From Dehalococcoidia bacterium (GTDB taxonomy: Bacteria > Chloroflexota > Dehalococcoidia > Dehalococcoidales > JAUWYK01): a DNA stretch of 23,870 nt. The notes below the pieces were generated by a model. It was not told the DNA's origin. It did not search any database and saw only the letters and a list, made by a program, of their open reading frames with translations. Location of the stretch: assembly GCA_030615865.1 (NCBI GenBank), contig JAUWYK010000021.1, forward strand, positions 1 to 23,870. The letters are read 5' to 3'. The stretch's first letter is position 1; each line of letters opens with the position of its first letter. Shown in pieces: positions 16,385-23,870 of this stretch. Made by a program: the position numbers and the translations under genes.

Positions 16385-17302
16385 CTATCCCCTTATAAAT
16401 TCAGCCGCTAGTGCTGTGATTTTAGAGTCTGCCTGGTTCTGTATATCAAACCACTTTATTCTATCATCTTTCAACCGAAACCAGGCATACTGATGTCTAA
16501 CGAATCGGTGGGTTTCAAACTTAATCTGTTGTATGGCGGTAGCCAAGGTTATCTCACCTTTAAGAAACATGCCAATTTGCTTATAGCCTATGCCAGACAT
16601 AGCTGGCAGATTAAAGTCATAGCCCATGTCCACTAACTTCTGCACCTCGGCTACTAAGCCGTGCTCTATCATTTGCTCAACCCTCAAGTCAATTCTACGA
16701 TATAACTCTTCCCTGTCTGTGGTTAAACCTAATATAAGTCTATTAAAGGTTGGCGCCTCTTTATGCTGAAGCTGAGAAAATGGGGTTTTAGTACCTCTAT
16801 ATACTTCAAGAGCCCGTATCGTGCGCCGTACATTTCGCGGGTCAATCTTCTGTGCCGCTACCGGGTCAACCTTCATCAGTTCCTGATAAAGCTTCTCTTT
16901 CCCACCTTCAGCTGCCCTCCTTTCCAAGCTATGTCTAAATTCCAGGTCAGGTGGAACTTGTGGCATTCCCCATCCTTCCAATACTGACCACACATACAAT
17001 CCGCTACCACCGACTAAAAGGGCTAGTTTACCTCGTTGTTGGATGTCGTCAATAGCTCTATAGGCTAGCGCCTGGTATTGAGCCAGGCTAAAATCGTCAT
17101 CAGGATTAACTATATTTATCAGGTGGTGAGGGACAAGGGACAGGTCTTCCCGACTGGGCTTAGCCGTGCCAATATCCATATGGCGGTATACCTGTCGGCT
17201 ATCACCGCTCACTATCTCTCCACCAAAAGTCTGAGCTAGGCGGAGAGCCAGCCAGCTCTTGCCTATGTCAGTAGGACCAACTATAGCCACCAGATGGTTC
17301 AT
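16385..17302 (-). CDS. miaA: tRNA dimethylallyltransferase MiaA
   Basis: 305 residues. MiaA transfers the dimethylallyl group of DMAPP to N6 of A37 in tRNAs reading UNN codons. It uses a product of the isoprenoid pathway begun by Dxs, encoded in the same strand block. The P-loop is GPTDIGKS (9-16), a variant of the common GPTASGKT. Then follow SGDSRQVYRHMDIGTAKP with Asp34, LINIVNPDDDFSLAQY, LVGGSGLYV and RRTIRALEV. Its ATG overlaps the tpiA stop by 4 bases (ATGA), which indicates translational coupling. Confidence 0.96.
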   Translation of the reverse strand: MNHLVAIVGPTDIGKSWLALRLAQTFGGEIVSGDSRQVYRHMDIGTAKPSREDLSLVPHHLINIVNPDDDFSLAQYQALAYRAIDDIQQRGKLALLVGGSGLYVWSVLEGWGMPQVPPDLEFRHSLERRAAEGGKEKLYQELMKVDPVAAQKIDPRNVRRTIRALEVYRGTKTPFSQLQHKEAPTFNRLILGLTTDREELYRRIDLRVEQMIEHGLVAEVQKLVDMGYDFNLPAMSGIGYKQIGMFLKGEITLATAIQQIKFETHRFVRHQYAWFRLKDDRIKWFDIQNQADSKITALAAEFIRG

Positions 17303-18063
17303 GTCACCTGCTTAATCTCTGAGGTTTGCTTCACAATACTCAAAAACTCGTTTGCTTTCAGGCTTGCCCCACCGACGAGAGCACCATCTATCTCTAATTG
17401 CCGCATAAACTCAGCAGCATTGTCAGCAGTTACGCTACCACCATAGAGAATGCGCAAGTCCTGCGCAATTTCCTTATCATATTTTTGGGAGATAATTCGG
17501 CGAATAAAACTAATGGTCTTATTTGCCTGCTTACCGGTAGCCGCTCTGCCGGTGCCAATAGCCCAAACTGGCTCGTAGGCTATTACCAGTCCGCTGAGAT
17601 GCTCTATGCCGGCTAGAGATGACCTTAGCTGCTCGGTTATTACCTCTTCTGTCCTTCCCGCCTCATTTTCCTCTAATCTTTCCCCGATACACAAAATAGG
17701 CTTTAGTCCTGCCCTGAGTGCTGCCTGCACCTTCTTATTAATCATCTCCCCGGTCTCATTGAAATACTGCCTGCGCTCAGAGTGTCCGATGATAACAAAT
17801 TCACACAGGTCAGCGAGCATTAGCGGCGAAATCTCCCCGGTGTATGCCCCCTTCGCCTCAAAGTATATATTCTGTGCCCCTAACCTTATTGAGCTTCCTC
17901 TAATTAGCTCCCTTACCGTAGCTAGGGAAACAAAGGGGGGACAAATCACTTTGTCAACATTATCTATCTCATCAAGCCCTCGGCGAAGTTCGTTGACCAA
18001 TTCTATAGCCTCACTTACTGTGGTATTCATCTTCCAATTACCAGCAATCATGGGCACACGCAT
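17299..18063 (-). CDS. tpiA: Triosephosphate isomerase TpiA
   Basis: 254 residues, of normal length for the family. It interconverts dihydroxyacetone phosphate and glyceraldehyde 3-phosphate. Catalytic residues are all visible: Asn9 and Lys11 in AGNWKMN, His94 in IIGHSERR, and Glu164 in AYEPVWAIGTG, followed by the flexible-loop region and ILYGGSV and ALVGGASL phosphate-binding segments. ATG 18063 has GGGAG 6 bases upstream. It is separated from the pgk-apgM fusion by 180 bases that contain two hairpins, and its stop overlaps miaA. Confidence 0.97.
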   Translation of the reverse strand: MRVPMIAGNWKMNTTVSEAIELVNELRRGLDEIDNVDKVICPPFVSLATVRELIRGSSIRLGAQNIYFEAKGAYTGEISPLMLADLCEFVIIGHSERRQYFNETGEMINKKVQAALRAGLKPILCIGERLEENEAGRTEEVITEQLRSSLAGIEHLSGLVIAYEPVWAIGTGRAATGKQANKTISFIRRIISQKYDKEIAQDLRILYGGSVTADNAAEFMRQLEIDGALVGGASLKANEFLSIVKQTSEIKQVT

Positions 18064-18125
18064 TTTAATCTCCCACAGAGGTTGTTTATCAACCTCAGCC
18101 CGTTTAGGTTTTTGTTTAGAACCCC

Positions 18126-18215
18126 ATCCCCTTTAATATTTTCTTCTTCAACGGGGAAGGGGATTGGTTATGTAAGAAAGGATTTTTACCCCACAAAAAC
18201 AAGGTTTTTGTGGGG
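18126..18215. repeat. Two hairpins between pgk-apgM and tpiA
   Basis: The first is ATCCCCTT (18126-18133) with AAGGGGAT (18167-18174). The second is a perfect 12-bp stem CCCCACAAAAAC (18189-18200), loop AAG, GTTTTTGTGGGG (18204-18215). Neither is followed by a clear T-run on the minus strand, so they look more like members of the dispersed C/G-rich hairpin family than classical terminators. They may still partly uncouple tpiA from the fusion gene or stabilise the 3' end of its mRNA. Confidence 0.55.
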
Positions 18216-18243
18216 ACCCCGTATTCGCCTCTCTTTGACTCTC

Positions 18244-20646
18244 TTAGGCACCGAACTTGGTCAGCTTCAGAGCGTTAGCCATCGCCAGGGGCATAATCTG
18301 GGTAGCTGGAAACCTACCCAGTCCGCCAAAGATACAAGCTGACTCGGAAAACTCACCTACCCTATCAGGACGGCACCACTTAGAATACAAAAGAGTAGGT
18401 ACTGGGTGCCAGCTATGCCCTTTGAGCAAGGCTGGTGTTGAATGGTCACCAGTAACCACAATGACATCAGGTTCCACACTTATCAGCTCAGCTAGAGTAT
18501 TATCAATCTGCTCTATAATCCTGACTTTCCGGTCAAAGTCGCCGTCTTCACCGGCAGCATCAGTTTGCTTTATATGCAAGAAGAAAAAGTCATAATTAGC
18601 GTAGTTCTGCTTTAGTGCGGTAAACTCATCTTCAATAGTAATTCCTGTTTCCAGAGTTTCCATACCGACTAACTTAGCTAGCCCACGATACATAGGATAG
18701 GTGGCAATGGCAGCTGGCTTCAATTTATAAATCTCACCCATGGTTGGAAAGTGGGGGCGCTTGGAAAAGCCGCGGAGGAGAACCATGTTAGCCGGATAAT
18801 GCTCAGCTAAGAGCCTCCCTGCCCGAGCTATAAATTCATTGGCAATATCGGTCATTCTGCTGGCTCCTGGATGTAAGGCAACGGTAATCTGTGGAGGTAC
18901 TCCTATCTGTTGGGGGTCAGAATCGCTGACGTCTGAAGCCAGCTCCTCTCCACGAAATATCACCACAAAGCGGTGCTCCCTGACCGGACGAACAAGAAGT
19001 TTAACTTTATCTATTACCACTCCATCAAGTAGCCGGCAAAGTTCAGTGCACTTCTCGGTAGAGATACGACCTGCCCTGCGGTCACTAACCAGTCCTGCCT
19101 CATCTACCGTACAGAAGTTCCCACGGGCCGCTACGTCCTCCGGTTGAAGGTCGAAATCTATTCCTATTGCCTCCAGTACACCCCGACCAATGTTAAACTT
19201 GACCGGATTATAACCGAACAGAGCCAGGTGTCCAGGCGCACTACCAGGGGTTATTCCCGGGCTCACCGGGTCAATAAGACCACATATACCCTTAGCTGCT
19301 AATTGGTCAAGATTTGGCGTATTAGCTGTCTCTAGCTCTGTCTTACCAGTTTGGGGGTGTGGTAATCCGCCTATGCCATCAATGACTAGCAACACAATCC
19401 TACTAGATGAAGGTGTAGCGATATTCTTTATTAACTCCATGCTACTCTCTAAAGCCAAACTCTTCTCATGTAGCGCTTCCACCCCTGGCAAGGTTTCTCC
19501 TCCTAGAAATCTAAGTGAAGCCCCACCGCCGGTAGATATAAAAGTCATCTTACCGGCCAATCCCATCTCGATTATTCCCTCAGCAGTAGAGCCCCCTCCA
19601 ATAACAGTAATGCCACCAAGATCAGCTAAGAGTTTAACCATAGCTCTGGTTCCCTTAGCGAACCGAGTTATTTCATATATGCCCATTGGTCCGTTCCAAA
19701 AAACTGTTTGACACCTTCGCAATTCTCTACGGAAGCTTCTAATAGTTTGCGGACCTATATCTACAATCCTCTTATCCTTCGGTATATTCTCTATAGATAC
19801 AATTTCTCCTTTAGCTTTAGCCCCAAGTTCACCAGTAATAACCACATCAACCGGTAATAGTAAGCGCACACCATTCCCTGCTGCCCTTTCCATTAACCTG
19901 ACGGCAGTGTCCAGCATTTCGGCTTCAATTAAGGACTGACCTACCTCATAGGATTTAGCCTTTAGGAAGGTAGCTGCCATGCCACCACCAATTAGGAGGC
20001 AGTCCACCTTACCTATAATATTTTCTAACATGCCCACCTTGTCACTTATTTTGGCACCGCCGAGAAGTGCAGCGAAGGGATGAGCTGGATTTTCCAAGAT
20101 GCTACTTAAGGTATTAATCTCCTTTTCTAGCAGCAGGCCAGCTACTGCAGGAAGATAATTAGTAATCTCTACTATTGAAGCGTGAGCCCGGTGAGAAGTG
20201 CCGAAGGCATCATTAACGAATACGTCGGCTAAGCGGGCTAAGGCTTGAGCAAAGGAAATGCTGCCTGTTTCTTCATAAGAGTGAAAGCGAAGATTTTCCA
20301 AGAGCAAAACATCGCCACTCTGCAAGCTTGCTACTGAATTCTCCACTTCAGGACCGATACAATCTGTAGCAACTCCCACCTGTTGCCCCAAAATTGCTGA
20401 TAGGCGCTGGGCAATAATATTCAGCCGCAATTTGTCAACTACCCTTCCTTTAGGTCGACCCAGATGAGAAATCAGGATAACCCTCGCCCCCCGGTCAATA
20501 AGATATCTAATAGTAGGCAGTGTAGCTTGAATACGGCTATCATCAGTTATAACCCGCATCTTTTTGTCCAGAGGAACATTGAAGTCGACTCTAACCAAAA
20601 CCCTTTTGCCTTTAACTTCTATGTCCCTGACTGTCATCTTATCCAT
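18244..20646 (-). CDS. Phosphoglycerate kinase fused to archaeal-type phosphoglycerate mutase (Pgk-ApgM)
   Basis: One uninterrupted 800-residue frame. Residues 1 to about 398 are Pgk: [52 protein letters not shown], and ending [13 protein letters not shown]. At the nucleotide loop it reads GGGSTAEG where GGGDS/T is usual. Residues about 415-800 are a cofactor-independent phosphoglycerate mutase of the ApgM (COG3635) branch of the alkaline phosphatase superfamily. Its metal/nucleophile residues include Asp423 in LLVIDGIGG, Ser469 in [14 protein letters not shown], and [17 protein letters not shown]. The two steps are consecutive: 1,3-bisphosphoglycerate to 3-phosphoglycerate to 2-phosphoglycerate. 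The linker (about 399-414) contains Met403 (ATG 19440) with AGAGAG just upstream, so a separate ApgM chain might also be made. Confidence 0.94.
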   Translation of the reverse strand: MDKMTVRDIEVKGKRVLVRVDFNVPLDKKMRVITDDSRIQATLPTIRYLIDRGARVILISHLGRPKGRVVDKLRLNIIAQRLSAILGQQVGVATDCIGPEVENSVASLQSGDVLLLENLRFHSYEETGSISFAQALARLADVFVNDAFGTSHRAHASIVEITNYLPAVAGLLLEKEINTLSSILENPAHPFAALLGGAKISDKVGMLENIIGKVDCLLIGGGMAATFLKAKSYEVGQSLIEAEMLDTAVRLMERAAGNGVRLLLPVDVVITGELGAKAKGEIVSIENIPKDKRIVDIGPQTIRSFRRELRRCQTVFWNGPMGIYEITRFAKGTRAMVKLLADLGGITVIGGGSTAEGIIEMGLAGKMTFISTGGGASLRFLGGETLPGVEALHEKSLALESSMELIKNIATPSSSRIVLLVIDGIGGLPHPQTGKTELETANTPNLDQLAAKGICGLIDPVSPGITPGSAPGHLALFGYNPVKFNIGRGVLEAIGIDFDLQPEDVAARGNFCTVDEAGLVSDRRAGRISTEKCTELCRLLDGVVIDKVKLLVRPVREHRFVVIFRGEELASDVSDSDPQQIGVPPQITVALHPGASRMTDIANEFIARAGRLLAEHYPANMVLLRGFSKRPHFPTMGEIYKLKPAAIATYPMYRGLAKLVGMETLETGITIEDEFTALKQNYANYDFFFLHIKQTDAAGEDGDFDRKVRIIEQIDNTLAELISVEPDVIVVTGDHSTPALLKGHSWHPVPTLLYSKWCRPDRVGEFSESACIFGGLGRFPATQIMPLAMANALKLTKFGA

Positions 20647-20709
20647 TGCTTACCAACCTTACCCCCTTCAATCTTCCTTTGATAAACGGCATTTATAAGC
20701 TCAAATACA

Positions 20710-20744
20710 AAAGTATCAGGCGCAAACTCGCTACCTGATACTTT
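20710..20744 (-). terminator. Hairpin between dxs and pgk-apgM, possible intrinsic terminator
   Basis: AAAGTATCAGG and CCTGATACTTT form a perfect 11-bp stem around a 13-base loop. On the minus strand the stem is followed by TTTTGTATTT, so it could terminate dxs transcripts or attenuate read-through into pgk-apgM. About 110 bases separate it from the dxs stop. Confidence 0.55.
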
Positions 20745-20794
20745 ATCCCACCTTCATAGTCCATAAAGCCATACATCCTCGAGACTATTTATAA

Positions 20795-20836
20795 CCTCTC
20801 CCTTAAAGGAGAGGGGGCACAGGTTTTGAAGGGGGT
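20795..20836. repeat. C/G-rich hairpin downstream of dxs
   Basis: CCTCTCC (20795-20801), loop CTTAAA, GGAGAGG (20808-20814), then GGGCACAGG and AAGGGGGTTT. It resembles the second half of the hairpin repeat at 3341-3410 (AGAGGGGG, then AGGGGG). Together with the hairpin at 20710 it fills the 210-base gap between dxs and pgk-apgM. Confidence 0.5.
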
Positions 20837-20856
20837 TTCGCTCATTCATTCTTCCC

Positions 20857-22755
20857 TTAATAAATGCTCTCCTCGCCCTTGCTGGTGGGTAAGGAATCAG
20901 GGGTAGGAAATAGGGTTAAGACCTGCTGGACTATCCCTTTGGCATCAAGACCATATTTAGAGCGAAGAATAGCCTGAGTACCTTGCTCCACAAACTCATC
21001 AGGGATACCAATGCTTTTTACTCGAACATCAGGCATACCTGATTTTTGAAGGAGGGCAACTACGCTACTGCCAAAGCCACCGCTGAGAGCATTCTCCTCA
21101 ACCGTAATCAGGCGCTTGATACGACTAGCCAGGTCTATTATAAGTTCAGAGTCTAAGGGTTTGGCAAAGCGAGCGTTAACTACTGTAGCCTCAATCCCGT
21201 TTGAGGCTAATTCCCGGGCTGCCTCAACAGCAGTAGCCACAGTAGCACCTATAGCTAGAATGGCTACATCCCCCCCATACCTTACTATTTCCCCTTTACC
21301 TATAGGAATTTCGTGTAGCTCTGTATCTAATTCAACTCCTAATCCAAAGTCACGCGAGTATCGTATGGCCATAGGATGGTCTAATTTCACTGCTGTGTAA
21401 AGCAAGTGCTGAAGCTCATTCTCATCCTTGGGTGCAGATACAATCAGATTAGGAATTAGTGTTAGATAGGAGATGTCAAAAGCACCCTGATGCGTCTTGC
21501 CATCATCACCAACAATACCACCACGGTCAATAGCAAAAACAACAGGGAGTTCCTGAAGGCAAACATCATGTATAATCTGGTCGTAAGCACGCTGCAAGAA
21601 AGTAGAATATATAGCCACAATAGGTATGAAACCTTGGGTAGCCAGTCCGGCAGCAAAGGTAACAGCGTGTTGCTCACAGATGCCGACATCAAACACGCGC
21701 TGGGGAAATTCAGCCTCAACGATACCCAAACAATTTCCCTCAGGCATAGCCGGGGTAACCGCCACCAGTCTGGGATTTTCGCGCGCCAGGCGGAGCACAG
21801 TTTGGGCAAATACCTCACTGTAAGTCGGTATCACCTTGGTGACTGCACCCTTAGCTGCCACACCATGAAAGTAAACGGCATCATCCTCCGCTGGGTAATA
21901 ACCCTTACCCTTAGTGGTAATAACATGAACAAAAGCTGGCTTTACATGGTAATCCCGTGCCTGGGTAAGGGCTGTTTCCAGTTCAGAAATATCATGCCCA
22001 TCAATAGGTCCCATATAGGTGAAGCCAAGTTCTTCCCAGAGTACCGTTGGCATAACTAAGCCCTTAAGTCCGTTCTGAATCCATTGACTTGCCTGCCACA
22101 GTTTTTTACCTAGGGGGAAAGCACTAATTACCTGCCTGCTTTCCTCCTTTGCCTGACGGTAGCGATGGTCGAACCGCACCCTGTTTAGCAACTTAGCTAA
22201 GGCTCCAACAGAAGGTGAGATTGACATCCCATTATCATTTAGAACCACGATAAGCCTGGAGCCTAAGTGCCCTACCTGATTTAGTGCCTCATAAGCCATC
22301 CCCCCGGTTATAGCACCATCGCCGATAACAGCCACCACGTGATAGTCATCGCCGGAAAGGTCACGGGCGATAGCTATACCAAGGGCAGCAGAAACTGAGG
22401 TGCTGGCGTGACCAGCGCCAAACGGGTCATGCTGGCTCTCACTGCGGCAGGTAAAGCCGGATAACCCTCCATATTGACGCAGCGAAGCAAACTGCTGCCT
22501 CCTGCCAGTAAGCAGTTTATGCACATAGCTTTGATGCCCCACATCCCAGATAATCTTATCTCTTGGGCTGTCAAATACCCGATGCAAGGCTATAGTAAGC
22601 TCAACCGCACCCAGATTGGAAGCTAGATGACCTCCATTGGCAGTTACTGTAGTCACCAGTTCCTGCCTAAGCTCAACAGCCAATTGCTTAAGCTCCTGCT
22701 GTGCCAATCCCTTCAAATCAGTGGGGTTATCTATTCTATCCAGTAATCTTGGCAT
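20857..22755 (-). CDS. dxs: 1-deoxy-D-xylulose-5-phosphate synthase Dxs
   Basis: Dxs condenses pyruvate and glyceraldehyde 3-phosphate using thiamine diphosphate, the first step of the MEP isoprenoid pathway. The product has 632 residues. It has GHQSYVHK at 73-80, the TPP/Mg motif from GDGAITGG (145) to NDN (173-175), YMGPIDGHD, the catalytic Glu in GICEQHAVTFAAG, and DRGGIVGDDGKTHQG in the pyrimidine-binding domain. The frame continues up to ATG 22791, but that ATG overlaps a predicted -10 box (22790-22795). The MPRLLDRIDNPTDLK start at 22755 also fits family N-termini, so I prefer it. Neither has a clear ribosome site. It lies first in the minus-strand block and diverges from dedA. Confidence 0.96.
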   Translation of the reverse strand: MPRLLDRIDNPTDLKGLAQQELKQLAVELRQELVTTVTANGGHLASNLGAVELTIALHRVFDSPRDKIIWDVGHQSYVHKLLTGRRQQFASLRQYGGLSGFTCRSESQHDPFGAGHASTSVSAALGIAIARDLSGDDYHVVAVIGDGAITGGMAYEALNQVGHLGSRLIVVLNDNGMSISPSVGALAKLLNRVRFDHRYRQAKEESRQVISAFPLGKKLWQASQWIQNGLKGLVMPTVLWEELGFTYMGPIDGHDISELETALTQARDYHVKPAFVHVITTKGKGYYPAEDDAVYFHGVAAKGAVTKVIPTYSEVFAQTVLRLARENPRLVAVTPAMPEGNCLGIVEAEFPQRVFDVGICEQHAVTFAAGLATQGFIPIVAIYSTFLQRAYDQIIHDVCLQELPVVFAIDRGGIVGDDGKTHQGAFDISYLTLIPNLIVSAPKDENELQHLLYTAVKLDHPMAIRYSRDFGLGVELDTELHEIPIGKGEIVRYGGDVAILAIGATVATAVEAARELASNGIEATVVNARFAKPLDSELIIDLASRIKRLITVEENALSGGFGSSVVALLQKSGMPDVRVKSIGIPDEFVEQGTQAILRSKYGLDAKGIVQQVLTLFPTPDSLPTSKGEESIY

Positions 22756-22789
22756 CACTAGCCCGGTCACAATTAAATCTAACGACCTC

Positions 22790-22819
22790 ATACTAACAAT
22801 GTCGATAAATGATTGTCAA
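22790..22819 (-). promoter_or_regulatory. Promoter of the dxs block
   Basis: On the minus strand a perfect TTGACA (22814-22819) is followed after 18 bases by TAGTAT (22790-22795). The predicted start near 22783 leaves about 26 bases before ATG 22755. It is back to back with the dedA promoter. Confidence 0.6.
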
Positions 22820-22842
22820 GCTGATGCCTCGGTAACCCCAGC

Positions 22843-22871
22843 TTGACGCTCTAGCGCCTATCTGCTACACT
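22843..22871 (+). promoter_or_regulatory. Promoter of the DedA gene, placed for leaderless transcription
   Basis: TTGACG (22843-22848), 17-base spacer, TACACT (22866-22871). The start predicted 7 bases after the -10 box is 22878, exactly the GTG start codon of the DedA gene. There is no ribosome site between. Confidence 0.65.
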
Positions 22872-22877
22872 CCCGAA

Positions 22878-23510
22878 GTGTCATCTCTGGAGCAAGAGTT
22901 ACTATATTTCATAAGTTATACCTATAGCCTGATACAATGGCCTGGGGTAGTGGTACTTATGGCTATAGAGAGTGCATGTATTCCCTTACCCAGTGAGCTA
23001 ATCATGCCTCTTGCCGGCTGGATGCTTATTAAAGAAAAGTCTCTAGCCGCTATATATACGCTAGTAGCCGGCGCCTACGGGGCTTTAGGCTGCACTATTG
23101 GCTCAATCATAGCCTATGCGGTAGGTATGTGGGGTGGCCGCCCCTTTTTGGAGAAATATGGAAAGTACGTTCTCATATCTCGCCGCGATCTTGACCTAGC
23201 TGTCCAATGGTTTGATAAGAGAGGCAGTTGGGCAATCTTTATCTCTCGGCTACTGCCAGTAGTGCGCACCTTTATCAGCTTACCTGCTGGGATAGCCAAG
23301 ATGCATTTTGCCCAGTTCTTAATCTACACATTTATCGGCTCTTTTATCTGGTGTACTGGGTTGGCCTACGGGGGTTACTTACTAGGCGAGCACTGGGAAC
23401 AAATACGAACTGTCATGCGCCCTTTTGACCTATCCATCAGCGTTCTAATCATTGCCCTTATTGCTTTTTATATTTATAGACATGTAAAACACATTAAGCA
23501 AGCCGACTAA
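22878..23510 (+). CDS. DedA family (SNARE-associated) membrane protein
   Basis: 210 residues with four to five hydrophobic helices. It has the DedA marks: ESACIPLPSELIMPLAGW (31-48), with the acidic residue and PxPSE, and FISRLLPVVRTFISLPAGIAKM (121-142), with Arg124, Arg130 and Gly138. DedA proteins are inner-membrane transporters; studied members flip undecaprenyl phosphate or phosphatidylethanolamine or support membrane energetics. Which lipid is handled here cannot be read from the sequence. It diverges from dxs, the start of the pathway that makes undecaprenyl phosphate, so a carrier-lipid role is attractive but only an inference. GTG start; the mRNA is predicted to be leaderless. Confidence 0.93.
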   Translation: MSSLEQELLYFISYTYSLIQWPGVVVLMAIESACIPLPSELIMPLAGWMLIKEKSLAAIYTLVAGAYGALGCTIGSIIAYAVGMWGGRPFLEKYGKYVLISRRDLDLAVQWFDKRGSWAIFISRLLPVVRTFISLPAGIAKMHFAQFLIYTFIGSFIWCTGLAYGGYLLGEHWEQIRTVMRPFDLSISVLIIALIAFYIYRHVKHIKQAD

Positions 23511-23540
23511 ACGAAAAAAGCACCTGCCACGCTATATTTG

Positions 23541-23666
23541 CTAGTGACTCCAATCTATATTGATAACTTCATTAAGCGTATCATTATTATCTATATGACT
23601 AATCCGAAATCCAGTCCATTGTTCTGTTGGCAAATCGGTAGAGAACCCCACTCGATACCACACCAC
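23541..23666 (-). other. Short unassigned open frame downstream of livF
   Basis: The minus strand reads 41 codons from GTG 23666 to TAG 23541-23543, beginning VVWYRVGFSTDLPTEQWTGF and ending NEVINIDWSH. Codon-like composition suggests it is or was coding. In the next frame an ATG (near 23685) reads MPPATDGGV and could join it through a one-base shift, which hints at a frame-broken remnant. I do not recognise the family. The rest of 23511-23689 shows nothing else. Confidence 0.25.
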
Positions 23667-23689
23667 CGTCAGTGGCGGGAGGCATTACC

Positions 23690-23870
23690 TTAGAGACCCA
23701 AATAGGCTTTTCTGACAAGTTCTTCCTGCAGAAGCTCCTTACTTTCTCCCTCTAAAGCAATCCGCCCGTTTTCTAGCACGTATGCCCGATCAGCTATCTC
23801 TAGGGCACGTTGAACATTTTGCTCAACTAGTAAGATAGTAGTTCCCTGCTCACGCAGCTTCTTTATGACC
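23690..23870 (-). CDS. Branched-chain amino acid-type ABC transporter ATPase LivF (C-terminal end)
   Basis: The last 59 codons of an ABC ATPase; the rest lies beyond the right edge. It reads VIKKLREQGTTILLVEQNVQ, then RALEIADRAYVLENGRIALE and ELLQEELVRKAYLGL before TAA 23690-23692. LLVEQNV holds the switch region (the usual His is Gln-Asn here, as in LivF proteins), and the ending KAYLG is typical of LivF. The ATPase would drive uptake of branched-chain amino acids or related compounds; the substrate cannot be told from this fragment. Confidence 0.85.
   Translation of the reverse strand, partial: VIKKLREQGTTILLVEQNVQRALEIADRAYVLENGRIALEGESKELLQEELVRKAYLGL

Noticed and set aside
17606..18136. 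176-codon plus-strand open frame
   Set aside because: Antisense to tpiA, with low-complexity Ser/Leu-rich translation and no motif.
21490..22059. 189-codon plus-strand open frame inside dxs
   Set aside because: Antisense to the conserved Dxs domain and without any family signature.
22755..22791. ATG 22791 as the dxs start
   Set aside because: It overlaps the predicted -10 box at 22790-22795, so it would lie upstream of the transcript start; ATG 22755 is preferred.

Overview
The window is a GC-moderate bacterial chromosome segment. It carries three marks that together point to Chloroflexota, most likely a Dehalococcoidia-like anaerobe: an LL-diaminopimelate aminotransferase (DapL) lysine route, an archaeal-type phosphoglycerate mutase, and an archaeal/anaerobe-type Thi4 thiazole synthase. 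This placement is an inference from gene families and was not tested by phylogeny. Gene density is high, genes lie in directional blocks, and one degraded pocket of about 1 kb lies downstream of a tRNA gene.

Layout. 1-3253 (minus): a UPF0182 membrane protein cut by the left edge, a thermonuclease-like lipoprotein, and rsmG. 3424-8110 (plus): a promoter, a TPP riboswitch with an intrinsic terminator, thiC, thi4, an ornithine-decarboxylase-like PLP enzyme and a site-2 protease with CBS domains. 8112-9707 (minus): an acyl-CoA synthetase, convergent with the protease. 9829-12059 (plus): a geranylgeranyl-reductase-family flavoprotein, a GreA-like protein with an extra N-terminal domain, and a tRNA with anticodon CAT behind a consensus promoter. 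12060-13122: a degraded stretch with a ridA remnant, a frame-broken gene and a hairpin repeat. 13123-22755 (minus): dxs, a single-frame pgk-apgM fusion, tpiA, miaA, dapF, dapL and hflX. 22878-23510 (plus): a DedA protein divergent from dxs. 23690-23870 (minus): the C-terminal end of a LivF-type ABC ATPase.

How the genes fit together. The minus-strand block links lower glycolysis (TpiA, then Pgk and phosphoglycerate mutase in one chain) with Dxs, which uses glyceraldehyde 3-phosphate and pyruvate. It continues into DAP/lysine synthesis (DapL, DapF) and translation-related genes (MiaA, HflX). ThiC and Thi4 make the two halves of thiamine; Dxs needs thiamine diphosphate, and the thiC leader senses it. 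The geranylgeranyl-reductase homologue would act downstream of the isoprenoid pathway that Dxs starts.

The strongest unusual items are the Pgk-ApgM fusion, the GreA homologue with a recombinase-like N-terminal domain, a dispersed GGGGC-GAA-GCCCC hairpin repeat family, promoters placed so close to start codons that leaderless mRNAs are expected (dedA, rsmG), and a Thi4 active-site segment with adjacent Cys and His. I found no CRISPR array, prophage, insertion sequence or defence system.
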